Below, one piece after another: positions 1-8,401 of a DNA stretch of 64,000 nucleotides. Within the stretch, counting starts at the first letter, position 1, and each line of letters starts with the position of its first letter. The stretch is taken from assembly GCA_016703525.1 (NCBI GenBank), contig JADJBW010000009.1, positions 158,554 to 222,553 of the forward strand. The letters are read 5' to 3'. The notes below the pieces were generated by a model that was given only the letters and a program-made list of their open reading frames with translations, made no database searches and was not told the DNA's origin. This DNA is from Actinomycetota bacterium (GTDB lineage: Bacteria > Actinomycetota > Acidimicrobiia > Acidimicrobiales > Microtrichaceae). The translations under genes and the position numbers were made by a program.

Positions 1-104
1 ACCCAGAACGCTGCGAGCGCGGAGAGCGCGCGTGAGGACGGCGTGGCGCGCTCGGCGACGGCGTCGGTGCTCGCGCCCGTCGGTTCGGATTCGGTTCCGC
101 TCAT
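1..104 (-). CDS. N-terminal fragment of an unidentified protein
   Basis: An ATG on the minus strand at 104 opens a frame that runs off the left edge (34 codons visible). It starts MSGTESEPTGAS, which looks like a disordered, acidic and Ser/Thr-rich N-terminus, and ends in a more hydrophobic Leu/Ala stretch followed by FW. That would suit the run-up to a membrane segment or a folded domain. It lies downstream of alkB on the same strand, separated by a strong inverted repeat. Too little is present to name a function, and the start is only the first plausible ATG. Confidence 0.4.
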   Translation of the reverse strand, partial: MSGTESEPTGASTDAVAERATPSSRALSALAAFW

Positions 105-110
105 CGCGAC

Positions 111-147
111 CTCGACTCGTCGACCCTGTGGGTGTCGACGAGTCGAG
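111..147. terminator. Perfect 14-bp inverted repeat (terminator or operator)
   Basis: CTCGACTCGTCGAC at 111-124 is exactly complementary to 134-147 with a 9-nt loop. It lies between the end of alkB and the start of the next minus-strand gene, 6 nt upstream of that ATG. There is no T-tract on either strand, so it may be a factor-assisted terminator, a processing hairpin or a protein-binding palindrome. Confidence 0.5.
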
Positions 148-213
148 CGCTCGAGTTGAGAACTCTCGGGAGCGAGGAGGAGCGAAGAGCGACTGCGGCC
201 GCGCGTGGTGACG

Positions 214-1397
214 CTACGCGGGGTGGACCGCTTCGGGGTGTGCGGGAGGAGCGCCGAGGTCGCTCGAGCCGGCGGTCGGCACATACTTGCCACGCTTGCG
301 CGGGTGGATGTTCGCCTTGGTCAGATCGCCGTCGTAGTGCGCTCGGACTCGGGGTCCATCACCTTGCGCCACAGCGGCGGAATGCACGCGAGGCCAAGCA
401 TCAGGCCATATCCGGACGGGAGCTGCGGCGACTCGTCGAAGTGGCGGAGCGCCTGATAGCGCCGTGTCGGGTGGGCGTGGTGGTCGGAATGCCGCTCGAG
501 TTGGTAGAGGAGCACGTTGGACGCCACGTGATTCGAGTTCCAGCTGTGCGACGGCTGGCACCGTTCGTAGCGGCCGGACGCGTCCTGTTGACGCAGTAGG
601 CCGTAGTGCTCCAGGTAGTTGACGACCTCGAGCAGCGAGAAGCCGAAGACGGCCTGCACGACCAGGAACGGGAGCACCTTCCAGCCGAAGGCGACGGTGA
701 GCCCGGCGAACAGGGCCGGGGTGAGCGCCCACGCTGTGAGCACGTCGTTGTGGCGGCTCCAGACGGGCTTGCCCTGGGCTCGCAGGCGTGTCGCCTCCAA
801 GCGCCACCCCGAGCGGGCGCTGCCGAACACGGTTCGCGGGAGGAAGGTCCAGAACGACTCGCCGAGGCGTGACGACGCGGGGTCTTCGGGCGTGGCGACG
901 CGGTTGTGGTGCCCCCGGTTGTGTTCCACCGAGAAGTGCCCGTAGCCGGATTGGGCGAGCGCGAGCTTGGCGAGTCGCCGTTCGACCTTCGGGCTCTTGT
1001 GGCCGAGTTCGTGGGCGGTGTTGATCGCGACGCCGGCGACCGTGCCGACCGTCAGGGCGTATCCGAGTTCGGCGACGGTGGAGAGGTGGCGGGTCGTGAT
1101 CACGTGGCACGCGTAGAAGAGGCCGAGGTACTGCAGCGGCAGGAACAGGTAGGTGCACCACCGGTAGTACCGGTCGTCCTGGAGCTGATCGACGGCCCAT
1201 TCCGGCGGGTTCGAGCGATCCTGTCCGATCGCCGCGTCGAGCAGCGGAATGATCACGAGCACCCAGACCGGCCCGGCCCACCACAGGCCGTCGCGCGCGG
1301 CGAGGGGCAGAAGTGGCACCACCAGGCCGAGCGGCCAGAGGTATCGCTTGCGATCGGTCCAACTCACCTGCTGGCCGTCGACAACGGAGGTGATCAT
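214..1397 (-). CDS. alkB: Alkane 1-monooxygenase AlkB (frameshift near C-terminus)
   Basis: Integral-membrane non-haem di-iron hydroxylase that would oxidise the terminal carbon of medium-chain alkanes using electrons from rubredoxin. Four or more hydrophobic segments are seen in the first 140 residues. The histidine motifs are all present: NTAHELGHK, HNRGHHNRVATPEDPASSR, LEHYG, and NSNHVASN followed by LERHSDHHAHPTRRYQ. The first frame stops at 321, but the family C-terminus (GDLTKANIHPRKRG) continues in the next frame to 214. Restoring one base in the G4 run at 351-354 gives a protein of about 394 residues, the usual length. The ATG at 1397 overlaps the TetR stop (ATGA), so the two genes are co-transcribed. 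No rubredoxin gene is seen in the window. Confidence 0.93.
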
Positions 1398-1945
1398 GTG
1401 AGCGCTCCTTGAGGGATGAGGAACTGGGTCAGGAACTGGGCGACGACCTCGGGCGGGTCATCGGGCGGTGCGATCGCGTACGAGACGAGGAGGCGGCTGA
1501 CCACATCGGCGAATCGGCGCAGCTCGGTCGGGTCGTGGACGATCCGATGCTGGTCGACGATCACGAGCACGATCTCTCGCGCCATGCGCAGCACGGGCCC
1601 GCCGTCGGTGGTGAGCAGCGGGAGCAGAGTGTCGGGCTCGGTGGTCAAGAGCCGGTCGAGCAGCGGGTGCTCGCGAACCGCGATCAGGCTCGCGAGGACG
1701 CCGGCCTCGAACGACGCGCGCGGGTCGCCGTGCTCGGCGGCGGCGGCGGTGACGCGGCTGATGAGCGTGGCGGTCTCCCGCTCGACCACCTCGGCGATCA
1801 GGATGTCCTTCGAGGGGAAGTGGCGATACAGCGTCTGGCGTGACAGGCCGGCGCGCTGGGCGACCTCGGCCATCGAGAGCCGGGCGATGCCGTGCAGCGT
1901 CGCCGCCTCGAAGGCGGCCGTGAGGAGCTGATCTCGAACGTCCAT
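1394..1945 (-). CDS. TetR-family regulator upstream of alkB
   Basis: About 183 residues with an N-terminal helix-turn-helix: VAQRAGLSRQTLYRHFPSKD is a classic TetR recognition region, followed by a variable ligand-binding domain. I chose the ATG at 1945 (MDVRDQLL), not a longer frame starting near 2038, because the latter would read through the promoter and because the TetR domain normally begins about 10 residues before the first helix. It ends in an ATGA overlap with alkB, so it most likely controls alkane hydroxylation and itself. A consensus -35/-10 pair covered by an inverted repeat lies directly upstream. Confidence 0.88.
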   Translation of the reverse strand: MDVRDQLLTAAFEAATLHGIARLSMAEVAQRAGLSRQTLYRHFPSKDILIAEVVERETATLISRVTAAAAEHGDPRASFEAGVLASLIAVREHPLLDRLLTTEPDTLLPLLTTDGGPVLRMAREIVLVIVDQHRIVHDPTELRRFADVVSRLLVSYAIAPPDDPPEVVAQFLTQFLIPQGALT

Positions 1946-1951
1946 CGTGGG

Positions 1952-1983
1952 TGACAGAGTAACAGATGATGTAACTGTGTCAA
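1952..1983 (-). promoter_or_regulatory. tetR-alkB promoter overlapped by a palindromic operator
   Basis: On the minus strand TTGACA (1978-1983) and TACTCT (1956-1961) are separated by 16 bp, placing +1 a few bases before the ATG at 1945. An imperfect palindrome with arms TGACAgAGTnACA and TGTnACTgTGTCA spans 1952-1982, covering both boxes. This is the expected layout for TetR autorepression. Confidence 0.7.
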
Positions 1984-2002
1984 CCTGGCGATCGAGGGCG
2001 CG

Positions 2003-2008
2003 TAGCCT
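2003..2008 (+). promoter_or_regulatory. -10 box, cysteine desulfurase operon
   Basis: TAGCCT lies 6 nt before the ATG at 2015 with no Shine-Dalgarno, which implies a leaderless mRNA. Confidence 0.5.
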
Positions 2009-2014
2009 GGGCGG

Positions 2015-3112
2015 ATGACTCGCGCCTACCTCGATCATGCGGCGACCTCGCCGCTGCGCGCAGAGGCGCGAGCAGCGATGGAACCATGGTGGGGGCGGCC
2101 CACCAACGCCTCAGCGTCGCACCGCGAGGGGCGGGCCGCCCGCATCGCACTCGACGACGCTCGCGACGTGTTCGCCGAGTTGCTCGGCGTCGACCGGGGT
2201 CGGGTCGTGTTCACCTCCGGTGGCACCGAGTCGGACAACCTGGCGATCCACAACGCCCGTGGTCCGCTACTCGTGAGCGCCGTGGAGCACCCGGCGGTGA
2301 TGGTGCCGGCGACCGAGGCCGGGGCGACCCTGATCGGCGTCGATCATCACGGGGTGGTCGACCTCGACCACCTGACGCACCTGCTCGATGCCGGCGACGC
2401 TGGCGGCGCGGACCGATCCGCCGCTCTGGTCGCGGTGATGGCGGTCAACAACGAGATCGGCACGATCCAGCCGATCGTCGAGATCGCCGAGATCGTGGCC
2501 GGGCGCGCCCGGCTGCATTGCGACGCCGTCCAGGCGATGCCCTGGCTCGACCTTCGCCCGATCGGCGGCAAGGTCGACTTCCTCGCGATCTCGGCGCACA
2601 AGTTCGGTGGCCCCCAGGGGATCGGCGTGGCCGTCGTGCCCGAGCCGCTCGTCGCACTGGTGCGCGGCGGCCACCAGGAGCGGGATCGCCGCGCCGGAAC
2701 ACAGCCCGTCGCGTCGGCCGTGGGGATGGCCGCGGCCGCGGCGGCCACCGACGCCGATCGGCACGTCCAGGTGCCGAGGGTCGCCGCACTGGCGGGGCGC
2801 CTGGTCGACGCGGCCACGCGCTGGGGCGCGAGCGAGACGGTGCCCGCCGAGCGCCGCACCGCCGGCCACGTCCACCTGCGGTTCGCGGGGCTCGACGCCG
2901 AGGCGTTGCTGTTTCTGCTCGATGAGGGCGGCGTGGCCGCGTCCGCCGCGTCGGCGTGCGCGTCCGGCGCGCAGCAGGCCAGCTCGGTGGTGGAAGCGCT
3001 GGGTGTCGACCCGACCGGCTCGGTGCGGTTCAGCCTCGGCCACAGCACCACCGACGCCGAGATCGATCACGCGATCGCGGTGATCGACGGTGCCGTCGGG
3101 CGCCTGCGATGA
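2015..3112 (+). CDS. Cysteine desulfurase (IscS/NifS family)
   Basis: PLP enzyme of 365 residues that takes sulfur from cysteine as an enzyme-bound persulfide, feeding tRNA thiolation and Fe-S assembly. Visible signatures: N-terminal YLDHAATSP, FTSGGTESDNLAI, the PLP lysine in SAHKFGGPQG (K196) and the catalytic cysteine in SACASG (C315). The short distance between the lysine and the flexible Cys loop fits a group I/II-like small desulfurase. The stop overlaps the start of mnmA (ATGA), so sulfur can be handed directly to the tRNA thiouridylase made from the same transcript. The same pair is adjacent in mycobacteria. Confidence 0.95.
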   Translation: MTRAYLDHAATSPLRAEARAAMEPWWGRPTNASASHREGRAARIALDDARDVFAELLGVDRGRVVFTSGGTESDNLAIHNARGPLLVSAVEHPAVMVPATEAGATLIGVDHHGVVDLDHLTHLLDAGDAGGADRSAALVAVMAVNNEIGTIQPIVEIAEIVAGRARLHCDAVQAMPWLDLRPIGGKVDFLAISAHKFGGPQGIGVAVVPEPLVALVRGGHQERDRRAGTQPVASAVGMAAAAAATDADRHVQVPRVAALAGRLVDAATRWGASETVPAERRTAGHVHLRFAGLDAEALLFLLDEGGVAASAASACASGAQQASSVVEALGVDPTGSVRFSLGHSTTDAEIDHAIAVIDGAVGRLR

Positions 3113-4179
3113 GCCGCGTGCTCGTTGCGATGTCCGGGGGCGTCGACAGCTCGGTCGCAGCGTCGCTCCTCGTCGACGCCGGCCACGAGGTCGTGGGCGT
3201 CACGATGCGGCTCTGGGGCGGGCCGGCCGATAGCGGCTGTTGTTCGGTGTCCGACGTCGACGATGCCCGCCGTGTGGCGGATCGGCTCGGCGTGGACCAC
3301 CACGTCTTCAACTTCGGCGACGAGTTCGAGCGCGACGTGGTCGCTCCCTACGCCGAGGCGCACCGGCACGGGCGCACCCCGAACCCCTGCATCGAGTGCA
3401 ACCGCCACCTCAAGTTCGATCGGCTGCTCGATCGTGCCGCGCAGCTCGGCTTCGATGCCGTCGCCACGGGTCATCATGCGCGCCGGGTGCGTGTGGGCGA
3501 CGCGTGGCGGATCGCGCGTGGCGCCGACTCGGCGAAGGACCAGAGCTACGTGCTCTATCCGCTGGCCGGTGACGCGCTCGCCCACGTGTGGTTCCCGCTC
3601 GGCGGGCTCACGAAGTCGGAGGTGCGGGCGATCGCTGCTGCCGTCGGGCTTGCGACGGCGGCGAAGCCCGACAGCCAGGACGTGTGCTTCATTCGCAGGG
3701 ACGCAGGGCGCGCAACGTTCCTGGGCGAGCGAATCGCGCTGCGCCCGGCCCGCGTCGTCGAGGACGGGAAGGTGGTCGGGATGGTCGATGCCGTGGAGCT
3801 GGTCACGATCGGACAGCGGCGAGGGCTCGGCATCTCGGGCGGTGCCGCGCCGCGCTACGTGCTCGACGTCACCGACACGACGGTGACGGTGGGCGAACGC
3901 GGCGGCCTCCTGCGCGAGGTCGAGCGCGTCGACCGGATCGTGTGGTCGGCGCTACCGACCGGTCCGATCGAGGCGACGGTGCAATGCAGCGCGCACGGCC
4001 GCCCGAGCCGGGCGACCGTGGTACCGCTCGACGACGGCGCGAGCGTCGAGGTGCGATGGCACACGCCCCAGCGGCGCGTGGCCCCGGGCCAGAGCGTGGT
4101 GTTCTACGAGCGGCAGCCGGACGGCGACGCGGCCGACGCCGGCTTCGACACCGTTGTCGGCGGAGGCATCGTCATGTGA
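3109..4179 (+). CDS. mnmA: tRNA-specific 2-thiouridylase MnmA
   Basis: ATP-dependent enzyme (356 residues) that installs 2-thiouridine at the wobble position of Lys, Glu and Gln tRNAs. The N-terminal PP-loop SGGVDSS binds ATP. The two catalytic cysteines are in NPCIECN (C94) and SQDVCFI (C193). ATGHHAR and KDQSYVLYPL are further family signatures, and a C-terminal beta-barrel with WSALP follows. The start is the ATG inside the desulfurase stop codon; longer upstream frames would run through that gene. It converges with the membrane-protein gene downstream (8-bp overlap). Confidence 0.96.
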   Translation: MSRVLVAMSGGVDSSVAASLLVDAGHEVVGVTMRLWGGPADSGCCSVSDVDDARRVADRLGVDHHVFNFGDEFERDVVAPYAEAHRHGRTPNPCIECNRHLKFDRLLDRAAQLGFDAVATGHHARRVRVGDAWRIARGADSAKDQSYVLYPLAGDALAHVWFPLGGLTKSEVRAIAAAVGLATAAKPDSQDVCFIRRDAGRATFLGERIALRPARVVEDGKVVGMVDAVELVTIGQRRGLGISGGAAPRYVLDVTDTTVTVGERGGLLREVERVDRIVWSALPTGPIEATVQCSAHGRPSRATVVPLDDGASVEVRWHTPQRRVAPGQSVVFYERQPDGDAADAGFDTVVGGGIVM

Positions 4180-5039
4180 CGCCGCGGCGCTTCGCCTCGG
4201 CCAACACCTCGGCGGGTCGGGCCGGTGCGACCGCGACGGCGGATACGGCGATCAGGTCGCCCTCGTCGCGCCCGCTTCGCTTCGTCAGCTCGACGGTGGA
4301 CCCGACGCGCACCTCGATTGCGAGCCCCATGGCGGACGACGTGAGGTCGAGGTGGTCGCCGTCGGCGAAGGCCGGGCCGAGGCGCACGATGGACTGCTTC
4401 GACAAGAAGAACAGGGTCGACCAGGCCCACGTGATCGACCACCGTCACGCCTGCCGGAACGAACACGAGCCACCGTTGCGACAGGCCGTGGAACGCCCGG
4501 AGTCCCGGACGCATCGCCACCGCGGCGAGCAGGGCCGCGCCCGCCGCCAACCACCACACCCGAGCGGCGGCAGCGAGGATCGCGACCGTCGGCATCGCGA
4601 CACACAGCGTCCAGAAGACCGGGATGGGTCCGAACAGGAACGCTCCCGGGATGCGCAACGCGAACCGGCGCTCGTGTCCGTACGACGAGGCGTCCACATG
4701 GCAGTCGGCAACCCACCCGGTGAGCGCGACGACCGCGGCGAGCACGGATACCACCAGCCCGAGCACGGCGGTGGTCGGCACGCGCTCGGCGACGATCGTG
4801 GCGACCGCCGTCGCGATCGGGGCGGCCGGTGCGAGAAGGCGCAACGCGGTGAGCGCGAGGGGGTGGGGTACGGCCGCTGCGATCATCCCGATCGCCCACG
4901 CGAGCCAGGCCAGCACGGCGGCCGCGGCGCGCACGCTGGCCAGCCGACCGTCGGTCGCGGCGCCGATGGCGTCGCCTGCGGTGAAGGGCAGCGCGAGCCA
5001 GAGAGCCCGCAACAACCACATCGAGGGGTGGGTTCGCAT
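4172..5039 (-). CDS. Predicted polytopic membrane protein (frameshifted)
   Basis: Not recognised as a named family. From the ATG at 5039 the protein has about six or seven hydrophobic segments rich in Ala, Val and Leu with a WxADCHVDA loop. Near 4406 the frame is lost; the next frame continues with SKQSIVRLGPAFADGDHLDLTSS and ends at 4172 (about 289 residues when merged). The hydrophilic tail (GLAIEVRVGSTVELTKRSG) looks like a small beta-rich cytoplasmic domain. A one-base indel around the CCC run near 4410 explains the break. It converges on mnmA and diverges from the MetE-like gene with only about 40 bp between starts. Confidence 0.6.
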
Positions 5040-5080
5040 GCCGGCAAGACTTGCTCACATGTCACCCCGATGGCTAACAA

Positions 5081-5941
5081 GTGGCGATGGGGGGGTTCCC
5101 ATTCCGGCCGGCGGGGCTGGCCACCATCATCGGGGCGTTGCCTCCGCTCAACCCGATCGACGCGGCTCGTTTCGTGTTGGACCTGGTGCCGCGCCTCCCC
5201 TCAGCGCCGCTCCTCGGGGCCGACGGCAACCTCGAGCCGGTCCGCCAGTTCCTGGAGGAGATCCAGGGCCGCGTGGAACCGGTCGTGGTGTCGCTCACGG
5301 GGCCGGTGACCTGGGCGTTGCAGCTCGACGACCTGGAGGCGGCGCAACGCCTCGTGGAGGAACGCGCCCGCGAGCTCATCGCTCTGGCGCGGGCGTATGT
5401 GCCCGATGCGCCCCTGATGCTGTTCCTCCAGGAGCCCTCGCTTGCCAACTCGATGCACCCGACGTTTCCGCTGGAACCCGACGAGATCGAACGGCTCGTG
5501 GCCGACACGGTCGAGCCGCTGACCGACGACGCAACCGTCGGGGTGCAGGTCAGTGGCCGGGCGGACTGGGCGATGCTGCTGCGAACGGGCATCGGCGCGT
5601 TAGGGGCGCCGGTGACGGCGCGGCTCGACACCGTCGCTGCCGAGCTGGCGGCGTTCCTGGAGCACGGCGGCGTCGTGGCGTGGGGCGCGGTGCCGGTCGA
5701 CGAGCCGCTCGGTACCGGGGTCGAGCGGCTGTGGCGGCGCCTCGCCGCCCTCTTCGCCGAGCTGGTGGCGCTCGGCCTCGACCCGTCGTTGCTGCGCGAT
5801 CGGTCGATCGTCACCCCTGCGGCAGGGCTCGGCGACTTCGCGCTCCCTCAGGCCGAGCGCGTCGTGCAGCTCGCGTCGGAGCTGTCCGATCGTCTGATCG
5901 AGTTCACCCGCTCAGCCATCGCGCCACCGTCACGGCGGTGA
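5081..5941 (+). CDS. MetE/UROD-fold protein lacking zinc ligands
   Basis: 286 residues resembling the C-terminal barrel of cobalamin-independent methionine synthase, in the same chromosomal slot as the MetE-like gene just upstream of ligA in mycobacteria (from memory). Recognisable pieces are VVVSLTGPVTWAL, LFLQEPSLA and the C-terminal VTPAAGLGDF. In true methionine synthases the last motif is PxCGL with a zinc-binding cysteine. Here it is Ala-Ala, and the whole protein contains no cysteine, so methyl transfer from methyltetrahydrofolate by the classical zinc mechanism is unlikely. A GTG at 5081 or an ATG at 5087 are both possible starts. Function unknown. Confidence 0.72.
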   Translation: MAMGGFPFRPAGLATIIGALPPLNPIDAARFVLDLVPRLPSAPLLGADGNLEPVRQFLEEIQGRVEPVVVSLTGPVTWALQLDDLEAAQRLVEERARELIALARAYVPDAPLMLFLQEPSLANSMHPTFPLEPDEIERLVADTVEPLTDDATVGVQVSGRADWAMLLRTGIGALGAPVTARLDTVAAELAAFLEHGGVVAWGAVPVDEPLGTGVERLWRRLAALFAELVALGLDPSLLRDRSIVTPAAGLGDFALPQAERVVQLASELSDRLIEFTRSAIAPPSRR

Positions 5942-6356
5942 TCGCCAGCGCGGCGATCACGACGCAGACGAGCACGACCGCGATCGCGATCGCTGCGATC
6001 AGCACCTTCCACGACTCGCGTCGGGTGCGTTCCCCATCGGCGAGCTCGGCCTCGATGATCGCGACGTTTCGTGCGTTCGCCTTCCACACGAACGACGCCA
6101 CGGGGCCGACGACGGGCACCGTGCCGACCACCGACTCGCCGGCGGAGTGCAGCACCATGCGGGCGACCGTCGGCCACGAGCATCCGGCCTGGACGCCGGC
6201 GAGGATCACGATCGCCGACAGGCCGAAACCGGTCGCATCGCCGACGACCGGGATGAAGCTGAGGAACCCGTCGATGCCGATGCGTCGTTTCGAACCGAGC
6301 GGGATCGCGTCGTCGAGCACCCACGACAGCTGCTTCACGTAGTCCGGAACTGTCAC
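5904..6356 (-). CDS. DUF4112 membrane protein
   Basis: 150-residue protein with the DUF4112 pattern: GIDGFLSFIPVVGDATG, then a hydrophobic helix (AIVILAGVQ), a second one around VVGTVPVVGPVASFVW, and a long C-terminal transmembrane helix (AIAIAVVLVCVVIAALA). The role of this family is unknown. The GTG at 6356 is 6 nt downstream of a minus-strand TAGCGT, implying leaderless translation. It is divergent from ligA with overlapping -10 boxes and overlaps the end of the MetE-like gene tail to tail. Confidence 0.8.
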   Translation of the reverse strand: MTVPDYVKQLSWVLDDAIPLGSKRRIGIDGFLSFIPVVGDATGFGLSAIVILAGVQAGCSWPTVARMVLHSAGESVVGTVPVVGPVASFVWKANARNVAIIEAELADGERTRRESWKVLIAAIAIAVVLVCVVIAALAITAVTVARWLSG

Positions 6357-6362
6357 AGGGCG

Positions 6363-6372
6363 ACGCTACTCT
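6363..6372. promoter_or_regulatory. Overlapping divergent -10 boxes (DUF4112 / ligA)
   Basis: Minus-strand TAGCGT (6363-6368) sits 6 nt before the GTG at 6356. Plus-strand TACTCT (6367-6372) sits 7 nt before the GTG at 6380. The two boxes share two bases, so the promoters probably compete. Confidence 0.5.
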
Positions 6373-6379
6373 CGCCCTG

Positions 6380-8401
6380 GTGTCCGATCCTGCGCAGCGC
6401 ATCGAATGGCTCCGGTCCGAGATCCGTCGGCACAACGTCGCCTACTACCAGCACGACGCGCCGACGGTCCCCGATGCCGACTACGACGAGCTCGTTCGCG
6501 AGTTGCAGCGCCTCGAGGCCGAACACCCGCACCTGGCCCGCCCCGACAGCCCCACGTCGACCGTCGGTTCGGCGCCTGCTGCGACGTTCAGCGAGGTCGT
6601 GCACCGCGTCCCGATGATGTCGCTCGACAACGCCATGAACGAGTCCGAGCTGCGCGACTGGGGCTCGCGTACCGCCCGACGGCTCGCCGAGATCGGCGTC
6701 TCCGACGTCCGCTACGTGTGCGAGTTGAAGATCGACGGGCTGGCGATCTCGATTCGCTACGAACACGGCCGGTTCGTGCAGGCGGCGACTCGCGGGAACG
6801 GCCGTGTGGGCGAGGACGTCACGGCGAACATCGCAACGCTGGGAGCTGTCCCGCACCAACTCGACGACGCGCCGCCGGTGCTCGAGGTCCGCGGCGAGGT
6901 GTACCTGCCCGTCGCGGCGTTCGATGCGCTCAACGCGGCCCAGGAGGCGGCGGGGGAGCGGCGGTTCGCGAACCCGCGCAACACCGCTGCCGGTTCGCTG
7001 CGCCAGAAGGATCCCGCGGTCACGGCGTCGCGGGGGCTCTCGCTGTGGTGCTACCAGCTGGGCGAGGTGGTCGACGGTCGCTCGATCGCCAGCCACTCCG
7101 AGGCGCTGGGGTGGCTCGGTTCGCTCGGCCTGCCGGTGAACCCGGACACGGCTGCCTTCACGTCGCTCGACGAGGTGTACGAGTTCTGCACCCGGTGGAT
7201 CGAGCATCGTCACGACCTGCCGTACGAGATCGACGGCGTGGTCGTGAAGATCGACTCGCTCGACGTGCAGCGTGCGCTGGGCGCCACGGCGAAGGCCCCC
7301 CGCTGGGCCATCGCCTACAAGCTGCCCCCCGAGGAGCGCACCACGCTGTTGCGCGACATCCAGGTGTCGATCGGCAGGACCGGCAAGGCCACGCCGTTCG
7401 CAGTGCTGGAACCGGTGGTGGTGGCGGGGTCGACGGTCGGCATGGCCACGTTGCACAACGAGGATCAGGTCCGATTGAAAGACGTGCGGCCCGGCGACAC
7501 GGTGATCGTGCGCAAGGCGGGCGACGTCATCCCCGAGGTCGTCGGTCCGGTGATCGACCTGCGGCCGGCAGGGCTTGCGCCGTGGTCGTTCCCCGCGGTG
7601 TGCCCGTGCGGGCGCGGCGCGCCCCTGGTGCGGGTCGAGGGCGAGGCACAGCATCGCTGCGTCGACCCCCTCTGCCCGCAGCAGCGGTGGGCGCGGCTCA
7701 GCCACTTCGCATCGCGTGGGGCGATGGACATCGACGGGTTGGGTGAATCGCAGATCCAGACCTTCATCGATTTGGGCCTCCTGAGCGACGTATCCGACAT
7801 CTACCGGCTCGACTACGAGCTGATCCTTGCCCAGCGCGGCTATCAGGAGACCTCGGTACGCAAGCTCGCGCTCGCGATCGATGCGTCGAAGCAGCGTCCC
7901 CTGGGAAACCTGCTCTTCGGGCTGAACATCGTGCATCTCGGCCAAACGGGTGCGGCGATCCTGGCCGAGGGGCTCGGCAGCATGGACGCGATCCTCGACG
8001 CGCCGGTCGACGACATCGCGGCGATCGACGGCATCGGCCCCGTGATCGCCGGCTCGGTGCGGGCGTTCTTCGACGAGCCGGCCAACCGCGAGCTGGTGGA
8101 ACGGCTGCGCGATGCCGGCCTCAACTTCACCGGGCCCGAACGATCGACCCTGCCGCAAACACTGACGGGCATGTCGGTGGTGGTGACGGGATCGCTGCAA
8201 GGGTTCACCCGCGACCAGGTCGAGGCGGCCATCAAGTCGCGTGGCGGCAAGGCGCCGGGGAGCGTCTCGAAGCGAACCACCGCAGTGGTGGTGGGCGCCG
8301 ATCCCGGCGGGTCCAAGCTGACCAAGGCGACCGAGCTGGGCGTTCCCGTGCTCGACGAGTCGCAGTTCGTCCACCTCCTCGACACGGGAGATCTGCCCTG
8401 A
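6380..8401 (+). CDS. ligA: NAD-dependent DNA ligase LigA
   Basis: Essential replicative and repair ligase sealing nicks with NAD+. At 673 residues it has full family length. Order of domains: Ia (HNVAYYQHDAPTVPDADYD), adenylation domain with the AMP-lysine in CELKIDGLAI (K117), OB fold, a four-cysteine zinc finger (CPCGRG...CVDPLC), helix-hairpin-helix repeats (GLGSMDAILDAP, IDGIGPVIAGSV) and a C-terminal BRCT domain starting at LTGMSVVVTGSL. The GTG start is set by a leaderless -10 and by homology of the first residues. The stop overlaps the ATG of the HAD gene by one base (TGATG), so the two are translationally coupled. Confidence 0.97.
   Translation: MSDPAQRIEWLRSEIRRHNVAYYQHDAPTVPDADYDELVRELQRLEAEHPHLARPDSPTSTVGSAPAATFSEVVHRVPMMSLDNAMNESELRDWGSRTARRLAEIGVSDVRYVCELKIDGLAISIRYEHGRFVQAATRGNGRVGEDVTANIATLGAVPHQLDDAPPVLEVRGEVYLPVAAFDALNAAQEAAGERRFANPRNTAAGSLRQKDPAVTASRGLSLWCYQLGEVVDGRSIASHSEALGWLGSLGLPVNPDTAAFTSLDEVYEFCTRWIEHRHDLPYEIDGVVVKIDSLDVQRALGATAKAPRWAIAYKLPPEERTTLLRDIQVSIGRTGKATPFAVLEPVVVAGSTVGMATLHNEDQVRLKDVRPGDTVIVRKAGDVIPEVVGPVIDLRPAGLAPWSFPAVCPCGRGAPLVRVEGEAQHRCVDPLCPQQRWARLSHFASRGAMDIDGLGESQIQTFIDLGLLSDVSDIYRLDYELILAQRGYQETSVRKLALAIDASKQRPLGNLLFGLNIVHLGQTGAAILAEGLGSMDAILDAPVDDIAAIDGIGPVIAGSVRAFFDEPANRELVERLRDAGLNFTGPERSTLPQTLTGMSVVVTGSLQGFTRDQVEAAIKSRGGKAPGSVSKRTTAVVVGADPGGSKLTKATELGVPVLDESQFVHLLDTGDLP

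Noticed and set aside
1946..2038. N-terminal extension of the TetR gene
   Set aside because: The extra codons lie within the -35/-10/operator region and do not resemble TetR sequence.
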